From Enterococcus innesii (GTDB lineage Bacteria; Bacillota; Bacilli; Lactobacillales; Enterococcaceae): a DNA stretch of 64,000 bases. Every line of letters starts with the position of its first letter. Position 1 is the first letter of the stretch. Below are positions 53,335-62,764 of this stretch, one piece after another. The DNA lies in NCBI GenBank assembly GCA_018982785.1, contig JAHHEN010000007.1:186001-250000 (forward strand), given 5' to 3'. The translations under genes were made by a program, and so were the position numbers. The notes below the pieces were generated by a model. The model did not search any database, was not told the origin of the DNA, and saw only the letters and a program-made list of their open reading frames with translations.

Positions 53335-55734
53335 CTAAATAAAATTCAACGGCTCTTGGTCAATCGACACGTACAATCCTTTGCGCTGATCGATTTGACT
53401 TTGATCCAACAGACGGGTCAACAAAGCAGGTAGCTGCGGTTCATTTTTGTATTTAATGATCAATTGGTAGTAATAACGGTTTTTCACCCGCAAAATCGCA
53501 CTTGGTGCCGGCCCCAACAAAATACTTTGCGGTGACAGCTCCTGCTGCAGATCCCGCGCGATCGCAAACATCTTCTGAGCGGCGACTTGCTCTTCGGGAT
53601 GGCTGCAGGTGATTTTGACGGTGAAATAATACGGTGGATAGCCGCTTTGGTGCCGCATCCACATCTCTTTTTGATAGAAATCTTCGTAATCTTGCGACTG
53701 CGCCAATTGGATGGCGTAGTGCTCAGGGTTGAATGTTTGGATCACCACTTCGCCGGTTTTTTCTGCCCGACCTGCCCGACCACTGACCTGAGTCAGCAGC
53801 TGGAACGTCCGTTCACTCGAACGAAAATCTGGCAAATTCAAGGCGGTATCGGCATTCAAGACCCCTACCAGTGTGATATCAGGAAAATCCAAGCCTTTGG
53901 CGATCATTTGAGTCCCTAACAAAATATCCGCTTTTTTCTCCCCAAATAAGGTCAAGATTTTTTCGTGGGCGCCTTTTTTGCGGGTGGTATCGACATCCAT
54001 CCGTAAGACCCGCGCTTCGGGAAACAGTTCCTTCAACTCTTCTTCCACTTTTTGCGTGCCCGTTCCGTAATAACGAATCTTGTCTGCATTATTGGGGCAA
54101 CGATGGGGGATGTGTTCTTCATGCCCGCAATAATGACAGCGCATCGTTTTGGTATCCATATGCAGCGTCAAGGAGATGTCGCAATTTGGACAAGGCAAAA
54201 CATACCCGCAATCGCGGCACATCACGAAGGAAGAATAGCCGCGCCGATTCAGCAGCAAGACGATCTGTTCTTTGCGGGCCAAACGGTCTGTGATTTTTTC
54301 CTGTAACGGACGAGAAAAAGTTTGATACTTTTTATTGGCAAATTCGGTACGCATATCCACGACTTCGATCTGCGGTAATTGCGCACTGGTTTTTGCCCGT
54401 TGATTCAATTTCAATAAGCGGTAGACTTCTTTTTGTGCCCGAGCACGAGATTCCAATGACGGCGTCGCACTGCCTAACACCACTGGACAGTGATGGTACT
54501 GGCTGCGCCAAATCGCTAAATCTCTCGCATGGTAACGAGGGGCTTCCTCTTGCTTGTAGGAGGCTTCGTGCTCCTCATCGACGATGATGACCCCGATGTT
54601 TTTCAACGGAGCAAAAATCGCCGAGCGGGCGCCAACCACCACCTGCGCCTCCCCACGTTCGATCTTACGCCATTCATCGTATTTTTCACCTTGGGACAAG
54701 CCGCTGTGTAAAACAGCCACTGCGTCGCCGAGACGGCTTTTAAAGCGTTCGACCATTTGCGGGGTCAACGCGATCTCCGGTACGAGCATGATCGCGGTTT
54801 TGCCTTGTTTCAGCAATTGGGCGATCGCTTGTAGATAGACTTCTGTTTTTCCACTGCCGGTGATCCCTTCCAGTAAAAAAGTCTGTGCCTCTTGGTTATC
54901 CGCACAAGCAGTGATTTGCGCTACTGCAGCTGCCTGTTCTTCATTTAATTCAAGGGGGACCGTTTTTTGAAATTGACGGTCTTTGTAAGGATCACGGTAG
55001 GCTTCAACTTCCGTAAAGGTCAGCCAGCCAGCTTCTTGCGCTTGGCTCAAAGCCGCAGTGGAAATCCCTTGTTCGGTAAAAAAGGAAACCGGCAAGCGGG
55101 CTTCCTCTGTCAAAATCTGTAAGATTTCCAGCTTGCGTTTGGCCCCTTTGCGCAGCTGTTGCTGGACGGCGGGGATTTCTGCTGGCTCGATCTTGCGTTC
55201 AATGTAACGGGTCATTTTCGCTTTGTTTTTATTTTTCACGAGATACTGCAATTCAACTACTGCGGCTTCCCGCAAAGGCTTCAACTGCGGCAGCAGCCCT
55301 GCACTTTCGGCGTCTTGCCAACTGAGGATGCCGTCTTCAGGAAAATATTCTTTGATGGGATGATTTCCTTCCAGCAAAACGATCTGCTTTTGGTACTCGG
55401 CTTTCATCACACTAGGCAGCATCGTCTGCAAGCAAGTAATCTTAAAGGCAAAGGTCGTTTCCTTCATGTAGTCGGCTAATTGGAGAAGTTCTTCATTGAC
55501 GACAGGCGACAAATCCAACAAACGAACGATTGGTTTTAAGGTCTGCTGCGGTTCGGCAACTTCTGAAAGGCCGACGACGAACCCTTGGATATGGCGGTCG
55601 CCCTTGCCAAATGGCACTTCGACCCGCATCCCTGTCTCAATGGCGGCTTGTAATTCTGATGGGATCAGATAGGTAAAAGGCTGATCGGTCTGCATCGTGG
55701 GAACATCCACGATCACTTCTGCTATGTACGCCAT
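53335..55734 (-). CDS. priA: Primosomal replication helicase PriA
   Basis: A 799-aa protein. After the 3'-DNA-binding domain, helicase motif I reads LLEGITGSGKTEVYLQAI (~287-304) and motif II IVDEEHEASYKQEE. Zinc-binding cysteines lie in CRDCGYVLPCPNC and CHYCGHEEHIPHRC, with motif V/VI at LLGTQMIAKGLDFP and QVSGRAGRAEKTGEV. It restarts stalled replication forks. The gene begins a tight priA-def-fmt-rsmB-ireP-ireK run. Confidence 0.97.
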   Translation of the reverse strand: MAYIAEVIVDVPTMQTDQPFTYLIPSELQAAIETGMRVEVPFGKGDRHIQGFVVGLSEVAEPQQTLKPIVRLLDLSPVVNEELLQLADYMKETTFAFKITCLQTMLPSVMKAEYQKQIVLLEGNHPIKEYFPEDGILSWQDAESAGLLPQLKPLREAAVVELQYLVKNKNKAKMTRYIERKIEPAEIPAVQQQLRKGAKRKLEILQILTEEARLPVSFFTEQGISTAALSQAQEAGWLTFTEVEAYRDPYKDRQFQKTVPLELNEEQAAAVAQITACADNQEAQTFLLEGITGSGKTEVYLQAIAQLLKQGKTAIMLVPEIALTPQMVERFKSRLGDAVAVLHSGLSQGEKYDEWRKIERGEAQVVVGARSAIFAPLKNIGVIIVDEEHEASYKQEEAPRYHARDLAIWRSQYHHCPVVLGSATPSLESRARAQKEVYRLLKLNQRAKTSAQLPQIEVVDMRTEFANKKYQTFSRPLQEKITDRLARKEQIVLLLNRRGYSSFVMCRDCGYVLPCPNCDISLTLHMDTKTMRCHYCGHEEHIPHRCPNNADKIRYYGTGTQKVEEELKELFPEARVLRMDVDTTRKKGAHEKILTLFGEKKADILLGTQMIAKGLDFPDITLVGVLNADTALNLPDFRSSERTFQLLTQVSGRAGRAEKTGEVVIQTFNPEHYAIQLAQSQDYEDFYQKEMWMRHQSGYPPYYFTVKITCSHPEEQVAAQKMFAIARDLQQELSPQSILLGPAPSAILRVKNRYYYQLIIKYKNEPQLPALLTRLLDQSQIDQRKGLYVSIDQEPLNFI

Positions 55735-55823
55735 TTCTTCTCCTCCTTTTAGGTTCTATTTTACTAAATGGGTGGGGGTTTGTCTGTACCCCTTACAAAA
55801 ATTTAACCATCGCCATTCAAAAG

Positions 55824-55860
55824 AAAAAGCCAGAACACAGGCGTGCTCTAGCTTGCTTTT
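55824..55860 (-). terminator. rpoZ terminator
   Basis: AAGCcAGAaCAC (55828-55837) pairs imperfectly with GTGcTCTaGCTT (55843-55854), with an A run at 55821-55828 as minus-strand T tract. The priA promoter must lie in the same 128-base gap. Confidence 0.65.
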
Positions 55861-55862
55861 GT

Positions 55863-56168
55863 CTATAGCTTTTGTTCGTCGCGGATACGCGCTTCTAATT
55901 CTTTTTGTTCTTGGTCTTTTTGCGCTTTGCGCTCTTCTTGTTCCATTTTCAAGCGGGCCCGTTTGATTTCTGGATGCGGATCATTAACGACTAATTCCGC
56001 TTCGATTTCTTCAAGTGCTTGACCCACGCTTTTCACTGAATCAAAGTTTTCTAGTGTTGCTTGCGCACCGGCATCAAGTTCATGCGCCCGTTTGCTTGCT
56101 AAGATCACTAATGAATATTTTGAGTTGACACGATCCAACAAAGAATCGATTGAAGGTTTTAACATCAT
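55863..56168 (-). CDS. rpoZ: RNA polymerase subunit omega
   Basis: A 101-aa protein. It opens [20 protein letters not shown] and continues with [14 protein letters not shown], the conserved omega helix pair that clamps the beta' C-terminus. A charged Glu/Lys/Arg-rich tail follows. It follows gmk after 5 bases, the common gmk-rpoZ operon. ATG at 56168 or 56165 could serve as the start. coaBC, which often follows rpoZ, is absent here. Confidence 0.95.
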   Translation of the reverse strand: MMLKPSIDSLLDRVNSKYSLVILASKRAHELDAGAQATLENFDSVKSVGQALEEIEAELVVNDPHPEIKRARLKMEQEERKAQKDQEQKELEARIRDEQKL

Positions 56169-56173
56169 ATTTC

Positions 56174-56800
<627 letters not shown>

Positions 56801-56912
56801 TCACTGACATTTGCTTAACGTCTATTTTGCACTTTTTTTCAGCAACTTTCAAGAACTACTTTATTATAATGGGAATTTCATGAAATTGCTAGTCTCCACT
56901 TCGGCCGCTTTC

Positions 56913-57194
56913 TTAAAAGCCCATGTTGCTTAAGGTATTGATGACCCCTGCTAATTCGTCTTTGGCAGTGATCGCTTTTTCAGTAGGATCCGTCACTTCT
57001 TGGCAATCGATACGTACGATGTACCGACGATTTAAAGAAACCGCTACGCCATCAACTAATAGATGAAGAAAATCCGGCTCGATAGCTACGCAGGCATCTT
57101 CCCACGCAGAGAAATTCTCTTTGTCAGAGGGTATACTGCGTTTGATGACATTTTTTCCGCTCAGTTCGTGAAAGGTGATATCGTAATATTTCAT
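56913..57194 (-). CDS. Small conserved-looking protein between yicC and gmk, function unknown
   Basis: The start is ATG at 57194, with GGAGGAATG upstream. It encodes 93 aa beginning MKYYDITFHELSGKNVIKRS. The composition is mixed alpha/beta and acidic, and two VDG/RRYIVRID strands suggest a small beta-sheet domain. In many Firmicutes this slot between yicC and gmk holds remA (DUF370), but this sequence does not resemble RemA. It lies 13 bases after yicC, so it is probably co-transcribed with it. I do not recognise the family. Confidence 0.7.
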   Translation of the reverse strand: MKYYDITFHELSGKNVIKRSIPSDKENFSAWEDACVAIEPDFLHLLVDGVAVSLNRRYIVRIDCQEVTDPTEKAITAKDELAGVINTLSNMGF

Positions 57195-57207
57195 TGGTTC
57201 ATTCCTC

Positions 57208-58092
57208 CTACTCGATGTTTTGAACTTGTTCTCTGATTTTTTCAATGATCGTCTTCATTTGGACGACACTGTTTTTGATTTGGATCGGACTTGATTTTGA
57301 GCCAATCGTATTGACTTCCCGGTTCATCTCTTGGATCAAGAAATCCAGCTCTCGACCTATTGGTGTCTCAGCTGCCAGCAGCTCCGTCATCGTCGTTAAA
57401 TGGATACTTAAACGATCCAGTTCTTCGTGGATATCGCCGCGTTCCAATAAAATCGCCAACTCTGTCAGTAAACGATCGCGCTCGACTTCTTCCCCTAAAT
57501 AGGCAGTCAGTTTCTTTTCAAAGCGTTCTTGGTAGTCTGCCTCATAGAGGGCCACGAATTGTTTGAGTTCTGTCAGCTTTTCCTGCAGCTGTCGCTGGTT
57601 TTCTTGCAAGATCTGCAGAATGCCTTGCCCTTCCACCCAGCGGCTTTGATCGATCGCTGCCAGCGCTTGATCTAATGCTTCCATCACGCCATCGGCTAAG
57701 GTGCTTTCTTCTGGCTCTTGATCAGAGATCGTTAGGAAGGCCTCATGGAGCAGGAATTGTTCCAGCAATGCTGCTTTTGGCAGCTCTGGCAGGTCAAAAC
57801 GGGCGTTGGCTTCAGTATCGATCTCCTGCATGAAACGTTCCAGTAGGTCCCATTGGATCTCGATCTGTTTCGTATTTGCGGTTTTTTCTTTTAAAGTCAC
57901 ATACAATTCGATTCGTCCTCGCTGGAGGGTCTGCTTGATCGACTGCCGTAAAGCACCTTCTAGAGGATTCAACTGTTTGGGCATTCGCAGCTGCAGGTCC
58001 AAAAAGCGCTGATTGACACTTTTGATCTCAATTTCGATCTGCACATCTGGCGTTTCTGCACTGCCTTTGCCAAAACCAGTCATACTTTTCAT
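57208..58092 (-). CDS. yicC: YicC-family endoribonuclease-like protein
   Basis: The start is ATG at 58092 (MKSMTGFGKGSAETPDVQIE), behind GAGGAG, giving 294 aa. The N-terminal MTGFG motif and the C-terminal ETPIGRELDFLIQEMNREVNTIGSK segment are diagnostic of YicC/YloC proteins, which have been shown to act as RNases on structured or small RNAs. The middle is helical and coiled-coil rich. It precedes gmk-rpoZ as in Bacillus yloC. Confidence 0.92.
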   Translation of the reverse strand: MKSMTGFGKGSAETPDVQIEIEIKSVNQRFLDLQLRMPKQLNPLEGALRQSIKQTLQRGRIELYVTLKEKTANTKQIEIQWDLLERFMQEIDTEANARFDLPELPKAALLEQFLLHEAFLTISDQEPEESTLADGVMEALDQALAAIDQSRWVEGQGILQILQENQRQLQEKLTELKQFVALYEADYQERFEKKLTAYLGEEVERDRLLTELAILLERGDIHEELDRLSIHLTTMTELLAAETPIGRELDFLIQEMNREVNTIGSKSSPIQIKNSVVQMKTIIEKIREQVQNIE

Positions 58093-58119
58093 TTGATCAC
58101 TCCTCACCCTTTTGCTTTC

Positions 58120-58335
58120 TTACATGGAAAGCAAGGCTTTTTTAAGTTCTGCAAATTCTTCATTGGATAAGGTCACGCCTTTGCCCATCTTCTCGTGCTC
58201 TGGGCCCCAATCTCTCAGATCAAATTTTGGCGGACGCCCATTCCAGCTCACCAAATTCAATTCTTTGCGCCAGCCTCTTTGATTTTCCGAAAGCACGGCG
58301 ATCTCTTCAACGATTTCATACGAAAATTTATCCAT
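58120..58335 (-). CDS. PC4/YdbC-family ssDNA-binding protein
   Basis: A 71-aa protein. The core KELNLVSWNGRPPKFDLRDW, followed by GPEHEKMGKGVTLSNEEFAEL, is typical of the bacterial YdbC group of the PC4 (transcriptional coactivator p15) fold, small dimers that bind single-stranded DNA or RNA. Its start overlaps the end of the patatin gene by 8 bases, so the two are probably coupled. Confidence 0.88.
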   Translation of the reverse strand: MDKFSYEIVEEIAVLSENQRGWRKELNLVSWNGRPPKFDLRDWGPEHEKMGKGVTLSNEEFAELKKALLSM

Positions 58336-59992
58336 TTTCTGCTCCTTTCAAAAGATAGTGACTATACGCTGCCATTAAAGCAGTCAGCGGGTAACGCCGA
58401 CGAATCTGCTGAAGGGCGGGCAGATTCAATTGCTGCGTCCGATAAAAAAAGAAAAAGCGGTTTTGCTCGGACAAGACAAAAAAACGGTCGCGATAATAGC
58501 TCAGCCACTCGGTGATCGACCAGGCATCGGCTTCTTCCACTGCCTTTAGCGCAATTTTTTCAGCTAAAGCCGTTAGCATCGTTTCCTGCTCATAAATCAC
58601 CGTAGGCGCTAGATACAATACTTTCGCGGTACACTCTATCAGTATACGCCCCCACTGCTCAAATGGCACATCCTGTTGATAGAATTTACGCATTTTTTTC
58701 CAAAATTCTTTTTTCTTTAGTTCCTGATAAAGCAACGGGTCTGTCTGGCATAGCTCTTTCAAAAAGCCCCGCCATAACGGCTGAAAATCAACCGTCTTTT
58801 CAAAGGTATACCAATGGCCTTGGTATTTGTCGAACACTTTCAAGGTTTCCAAATAGCCTAAGGTCATATTATCCAGCGAACGCTGGGCATCAAAAACCAA
58901 AAAGCTGCCTAAGGACCAAGGAGACCCCAACGAAAGCTGCGCAGTTTCTTCCGTCAAAACCGTCCTTTTATTGATGCCAGGTCCTTGGACATCCACGGTG
59001 ATACATTCCGTTGCCCCTTGCTGGAGAGCGACATCGATGGGCAGGTTATTGCGATAGCCGCCATCGATATAATAAGCATCATTAATTTTTTGCGCCTGCA
59101 TCGCTGGATAAAATGAGGCGGATGCCAACAACCAATGCAGATTTTCCTCAACTGCGGATGGATCAAAGGCATAAACCGTCTCCTTGAAATCGGGCAGACG
59201 AGTCGTACAGATCAGCAAATGACAAGCAGTTTGGCTGAATTTTTCTTGATCAAAGGTCTTTTGCAAAAGCTTTGCCAAGGGTTCGGTACTGGCGCCGTTG
59301 CTTTTGACTGCTTCGCGGACCAGCGAGTTGGCTTGATTCATCAAATCCCGCAGTGTTTGGGCTCGTACCGAAGCAAGCGGATAGTGCAATACTTGCTCGC
59401 TGGAGATATTTGCCCATAAATCGACGGCCGCTTCCACATCATTCATTAAAATCAAGGCGCCATTCAACGCACCAACGGAAGTTCCTGTGATCCATTCAAA
59501 GGTGATGCCCCGTTCTTGCAGCGCTTGCCAAACCCCGATTTGATACGCCCCATGAGCACCGCCACCGCCTAAAACCAGCGCCGTCTGATAAGCTAGCACT
59601 CTTTGATACCCTTGAGGGACCACCTGATACCCTTGCTGGATAAACCACTCAGCCAAGGGGGTCCGATGAGGGAGCTGCCACAAGACGGCTGCTACAAAAC
59701 GACTGCGGGCAAAGCTTTCTGTCACAGCTAGCAGTTGTTTCCAAGTAAACTCAGCGGCTGCTTCCACCAGCAGATTGGTGATAGTCAGTGTCTTTTGGTC
59801 AAAATCAAACTGCCCGGCAAGGTAAAAGCGGCCATAACGGCTGTCGATCTGCCAGCCCTGCTGCGCCATGTCGGCAAGAAAGGCTCTTCGCGCTTTTGAG
59901 TGCGACTCAAAAAAGGAAAAGACCAGTCGGCTTTCTTGAAACCCTACCCTTTGTGCAAGAAAATCGATCGAAGTCAGTTTTTTCACTTTCAT
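58328..59992 (-). CDS. Patatin-like phospholipase with N-terminal extension
   Basis: The start is ATG at 59992 behind GGAGG; the product has 554 aa. The patatin domain begins at ~135 with the oxyanion loop VLGGGGAHGAYQIG, has nucleophile serine in GTSVGALNG (~170), and the catalytic aspartate in DGGYRNNLP (~315). Such proteins are Ser-Asp lipid acyl hydrolases. Residues 1-130 precede the catalytic domain and end in a pattern (AEWFIQQGYQVVPQGYQRVL) reminiscent of a degenerate acetyltransferase C-terminus, though this is only a guess. The C-terminal ~200 residues are helical. Substrate unknown. Confidence 0.85.
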   Translation of the reverse strand: MKVKKLTSIDFLAQRVGFQESRLVFSFFESHSKARRAFLADMAQQGWQIDSRYGRFYLAGQFDFDQKTLTITNLLVEAAAEFTWKQLLAVTESFARSRFVAAVLWQLPHRTPLAEWFIQQGYQVVPQGYQRVLAYQTALVLGGGGAHGAYQIGVWQALQERGITFEWITGTSVGALNGALILMNDVEAAVDLWANISSEQVLHYPLASVRAQTLRDLMNQANSLVREAVKSNGASTEPLAKLLQKTFDQEKFSQTACHLLICTTRLPDFKETVYAFDPSAVEENLHWLLASASFYPAMQAQKINDAYYIDGGYRNNLPIDVALQQGATECITVDVQGPGINKRTVLTEETAQLSLGSPWSLGSFLVFDAQRSLDNMTLGYLETLKVFDKYQGHWYTFEKTVDFQPLWRGFLKELCQTDPLLYQELKKKEFWKKMRKFYQQDVPFEQWGRILIECTAKVLYLAPTVIYEQETMLTALAEKIALKAVEEADAWSITEWLSYYRDRFFVLSEQNRFFFFYRTQQLNLPALQQIRRRYPLTALMAAYSHYLLKGAENG

Positions 59993-60012
59993 CAAGACGC
60001 CTCCTTAAGCAA

Positions 60013-60065
60013 AAAAGAATAGACGAATGACACGCCAGCTGCCGTACCACTCGAGCTATTCTTTT
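60013..60065 (-). terminator. Sortase gene terminator
   Basis: AAGAATAG (60015-60022) pairs with CTATTCTT (60056-60063), with inner pairing (for example CAGCTG) and a minus-strand T tract from the A run 60011-60016. Confidence 0.65.
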
Positions 60066-60067
60066 GA

Positions 60068-60783
60068 TTAAAATGTTCGTTGTGCCATGTTGAATGCCGC
60101 CAGCATCTCATCCGTAGCTTCATCGACTGGCGTCACAGATTCCAAATCACCTTGGATCACACGACGGGTGACACCGCCCATTTCGCCACAGGTGATCAGC
60201 GTGATCATTTTGCGGCCTTCTACTTCGTCAAGCAAATAGACATCGGTCGGATCGACCCGCACAGAAGAAGTCGCGGTATACGTGTAAATATTTTCCAGAT
60301 CGGTCACATAGATAGCCGCCCCGATGGCGACATCATCCAATGGTGTAAACAAAAGATCTGGCGATTGGGCGCGATGGCTAGCTAACGCGTAATTGCCTTC
60401 CCCATTTTTTGGGTGGGACTTAACGTACCAGCACCATACAGCAAGGCCTCGTTGGCCAAGCCTTTAAAAATCGGCAGATTGATCCCAACACTAGGAACCG
60501 CTACGCCGCCGATCACTGGCAAGGCTTTGTTGCTCAGCTGCGCCCGTAAGACTGCTTCTGAACTCGCCGGCTCCACGGCATCAAAATCAAAGGTCGCTTC
60601 CGCTTCCATGTTTTTTTCCAAATCACTACGATCAATGGTGCCGACTGCGTATGCTTCACCTGTTTGTTTAATAAAATAATTTTTGATTTGATTATTAAAA
60701 ATCAATGCTAAACCAATCAATAACAGCAAAAGCAAAAAGAGATTGCTCAGCCAATTGGAAAGTCTACTTTTCTTTTTTCTCAT
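60068..60783 (-). CDS. srtA: Class A sortase (one frameshift)
   Basis: With one base restored in the C run 60400-60403 the protein has 238 aa. It has a positively charged N-terminus, one transmembrane segment (LFLLLLLLIGLALIF, ~15-29) and the sortase barrel. The catalytic histidine lies in the restored joint MGEGNYALASHRAQSP, the cysteine in TLITCGEMGG (~200) and the arginine in TRRVIQGDL. Without the correction the enzyme lacks all three. It would attach LPxTG-like proteins, including perhaps the adhesin at 15776-21970, to peptidoglycan. It stands alone next to a divergent unknown gene. Confidence 0.9.
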
Positions 60784-61014
60784 AGGTTCTCGTCTCCATT
60801 AGTTTCTTCTTTTATCATACCAAAATCCTCATAAAGACGCCAATTTGGGCCATTTTTTTTACGAAAAGACAAGATTTGCCTTTTTTTGTCGAAAAAGGGA
60901 ACTTAAAAATTGTTTTTTCTGTTATTTTGTAATATAACTTTAAACGAAAAGATACAAGCAATTTTCAGCGCTTTGTTGTAGAATGAACTTAGTAGATAGG
61001 AGGGATCGATCGGC

Positions 61015-61802
61015 ATGTCTAACACGATTTACGTACATATTGATACAACCAGCAATGCCGTCTTGACCCGCGGGCTTGCCCCCAAGATTTTAACAAGAGC
61101 ATTGTCCATCAGCCCAAGAATCTGCTCTTGCTTGATCCTTCCAGTGATTTCGGCGAATTCGACGGTCATACGGGCTTAAAAGTCATTCGTGGAATGGAAG
61201 ATGTCCAACTGTTTTTTCAGCAGATCAACAAAGGTCGTATTGCTGAAGAAATGAAGTGGATCGATTTTAACGATTACGAGATGGTCAAAGAATTGACGCC
61301 TTTAGAGATCTCCGAATTGTTATATTTTGGCCACATGAAGACACACCTCCACTCCCCTTTCTTTTACAAACTGCAAAATAACTTTGTTTTCTTTGACTTA
61401 AAAGATGCACGTTCCCGTGTTTATTATCGCTATTTAGATGAATATTACCGGATCTTGGCGGATCGGATCACCCGCATCGTCTTAGAAAAAATCAATGATC
61501 GTCTCTCCTTTTTTAAAAAAGCGACACCGGTGGAAAAGCTCGACTTTAATTTGCTGAAAGAATTGCGGGGAATCATGCAAGAAGGCATCGTCTTCTGTCT
61601 GACACAAGAGCAACTGATCGATAAAACTTATACGATCCCGATCTATCTGTCAGAAGATGCTGGCTTGAAAAGCACATTGGTCAATCAAAAAGAGTTAGAT
61701 CAAATTGCAGTTTTGCGCTACTCAGCCAGCAAAAAAAACTGGTCGTTGGAAATTGATCAAGAAGATCTGGCTTTTGGATTTTTCGACAAAAAAATGTCTT
61801 GA
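61015..61802 (+). CDS. Unknown protein divergent from sortase (one frameshift)
   Basis: The start is ATG at 61015, behind AGGAGGG. The first 22 codons read MSNTIYVHIDTTSNAVLTRG. The frame then breaks in the C run 61079-61083. One extra C joins to QDFNKSIVHQPKNLLLLDPS and gives 262 aa. The product is soluble, with a helical centre rich in Tyr, Arg and Asp (ARSRVYYRYLDEYYRILADR) and a C-terminal strand segment. I recognise no domain. It shares a 230-base divergent region with sortase and ends in a bidirectional terminator facing thiT. Confidence 0.7.
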
Positions 61803-61840
61803 TGCTTCTCTTTTTCAAAGAGCATCAAGACATTTTTTAT
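61791..61840. terminator. Bidirectional terminator between the unknown gene and thiT
   Basis: AAATGTCTTGATGCTtCTCTTT pairs with AAAGAGcATCAAGACATTTTTT in a long stem that includes the gene's stop codon, with A and T runs at the two ends. Only the stem halves are quoted in part: key blocks are TGTCTTGATGC and GCATCAAGACA. Confidence 0.9.
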
Positions 61841-61856
61841 GATTTCATTTCTAAAA

Positions 61857-62429
61857 TTAAACTTTCGGCACAAATAATTTTGGAGCGGCCTTGACTAAGA
61901 GACCTAATACGACCCCTACATAAACGATATTGATGATGACCGATGACCCATTAAAGATCAAGGAATACAGATACGGACTTTGTCCTGGCGGTGCGTACAT
62001 TCCCCAGACAAAAACCCCTGCCCAATAATGCCAAAACCAACGGCTAATCACCGCCACGATGCCCCCTAAGACGACATACCACGTAACGGTTTTGCTGTTT
62101 TGACGGATCGCTTGCTGGATTTTATTAGCAAACAAGCCGCCCATCCCACCAAAAGCAAAGGCAAAGGGATATTCAAAGATGATCTGTGGAACGGTGATAA
62201 AGTTACGCATCGCACTACCAATCAAAATATTCAGTAAGCCCCACATAAATCCCGCCGTCATTCCCGGCAGCACCCCGCGACGATACGAATACAAGACCAA
62301 GGGCACGAGCCCTAGAGACAAGTCGATACTGGAATTGGCTGTCTGGATCGGGATATACGACAAGACGACCCCGATAGCAGCAATCATCGTTCCTTCCGTC
62401 CACACTTGCAGCGACATTTTTCGTTTCAA
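61857..62429 (-). CDS. thiT: Thiamine ECF transporter substrate-binding subunit
   Basis: The likely start is TTG at 62429 (MKRKMSLQVWTEGTMIAAIG), six bases after AAAGGAGGAG; ATG at 62417 is possible. The ~190-aa membrane protein has six hydrophobic segments. Thiamine-contacting features of ThiT are visible in the C-terminal half, such as SRWFWHYWAGVFVWGMYAPPG and PYLYSLIFNGSSVIIN. It works with the shared EcfAA'T module, which is not in the window. A TPP riboswitch sits directly upstream, confirming the substrate. Confidence 0.93.
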   Translation of the reverse strand: MKRKMSLQVWTEGTMIAAIGVVLSYIPIQTANSSIDLSLGLVPLVLYSYRRGVLPGMTAGFMWGLLNILIGSAMRNFITVPQIIFEYPFAFAFGGMGGLFANKIQQAIRQNSKTVTWYVVLGGIVAVISRWFWHYWAGVFVWGMYAPPGQSPYLYSLIFNGSSVIINIVYVGVVLGLLVKAAPKLFVPKV

Positions 62430-62492
62430 AAAAACTCCTCCTTTAGAATCATCACAATTCACAAAGGAGAAGTGTTAGACACTTCAACTCGT

Positions 62493-62577
62493 CACAATTC
62501 CTACGTTCGCATGATCGAAACAGGTACGAAGGGTTTAGAGTACTCTCATTCTCAGCCTTTGCAGACTCCCCTTTGTG
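62493..62577 (-). ncRNA. TPP riboswitch controlling thiT
   Basis: On the minus strand, conserved thi-box elements occur in order: GGGGAGTCTGCAAAGGCTGA then GA, ACCCTTCGTACCTG, and GCGAACGTAGGAA. P1 is closed by CACAA (62573-62577) with TTGTG (62493-62497). Downstream, CTCCTTTGTG (minus strand of 62460-62469) can pair either with the P1 5' strand CACAAAGGGGAG or with the thiT Shine-Dalgarno AAAGGAG (62438-62444). This suggests translational control: TPP binding forms P1 and frees the anti-SD to hide the ribosome-binding site. Confidence 0.9.
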
Positions 62578-62691
62578 ATTAGATTCTATTTTATTTTTTG
62601 CTTGCGTTTCGCAAGTCACTTTCAAGAATACCATAAATTGGTGAAAAGAAACATGACTGCGATCGTTTTTTCTAAAAACATCCTGAAACTC

Positions 62692-62745
62692 CTCAAAAAA
62701 AAAACAGCCAATGAGGGGCTAAAGACCGACCATTGGCTGTTGTTC
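62692..62745 (-). terminator. prs terminator
   Basis: AACAGCCAATG (about 62701-62711) and CATTGGCTGTT (about 62731-62741) form a perfect stem, with a long A run at its left end serving as minus-strand T tract. Confidence 0.85.
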
Positions 62746-62764
62746 TCATGCTGATTAGGCACGA

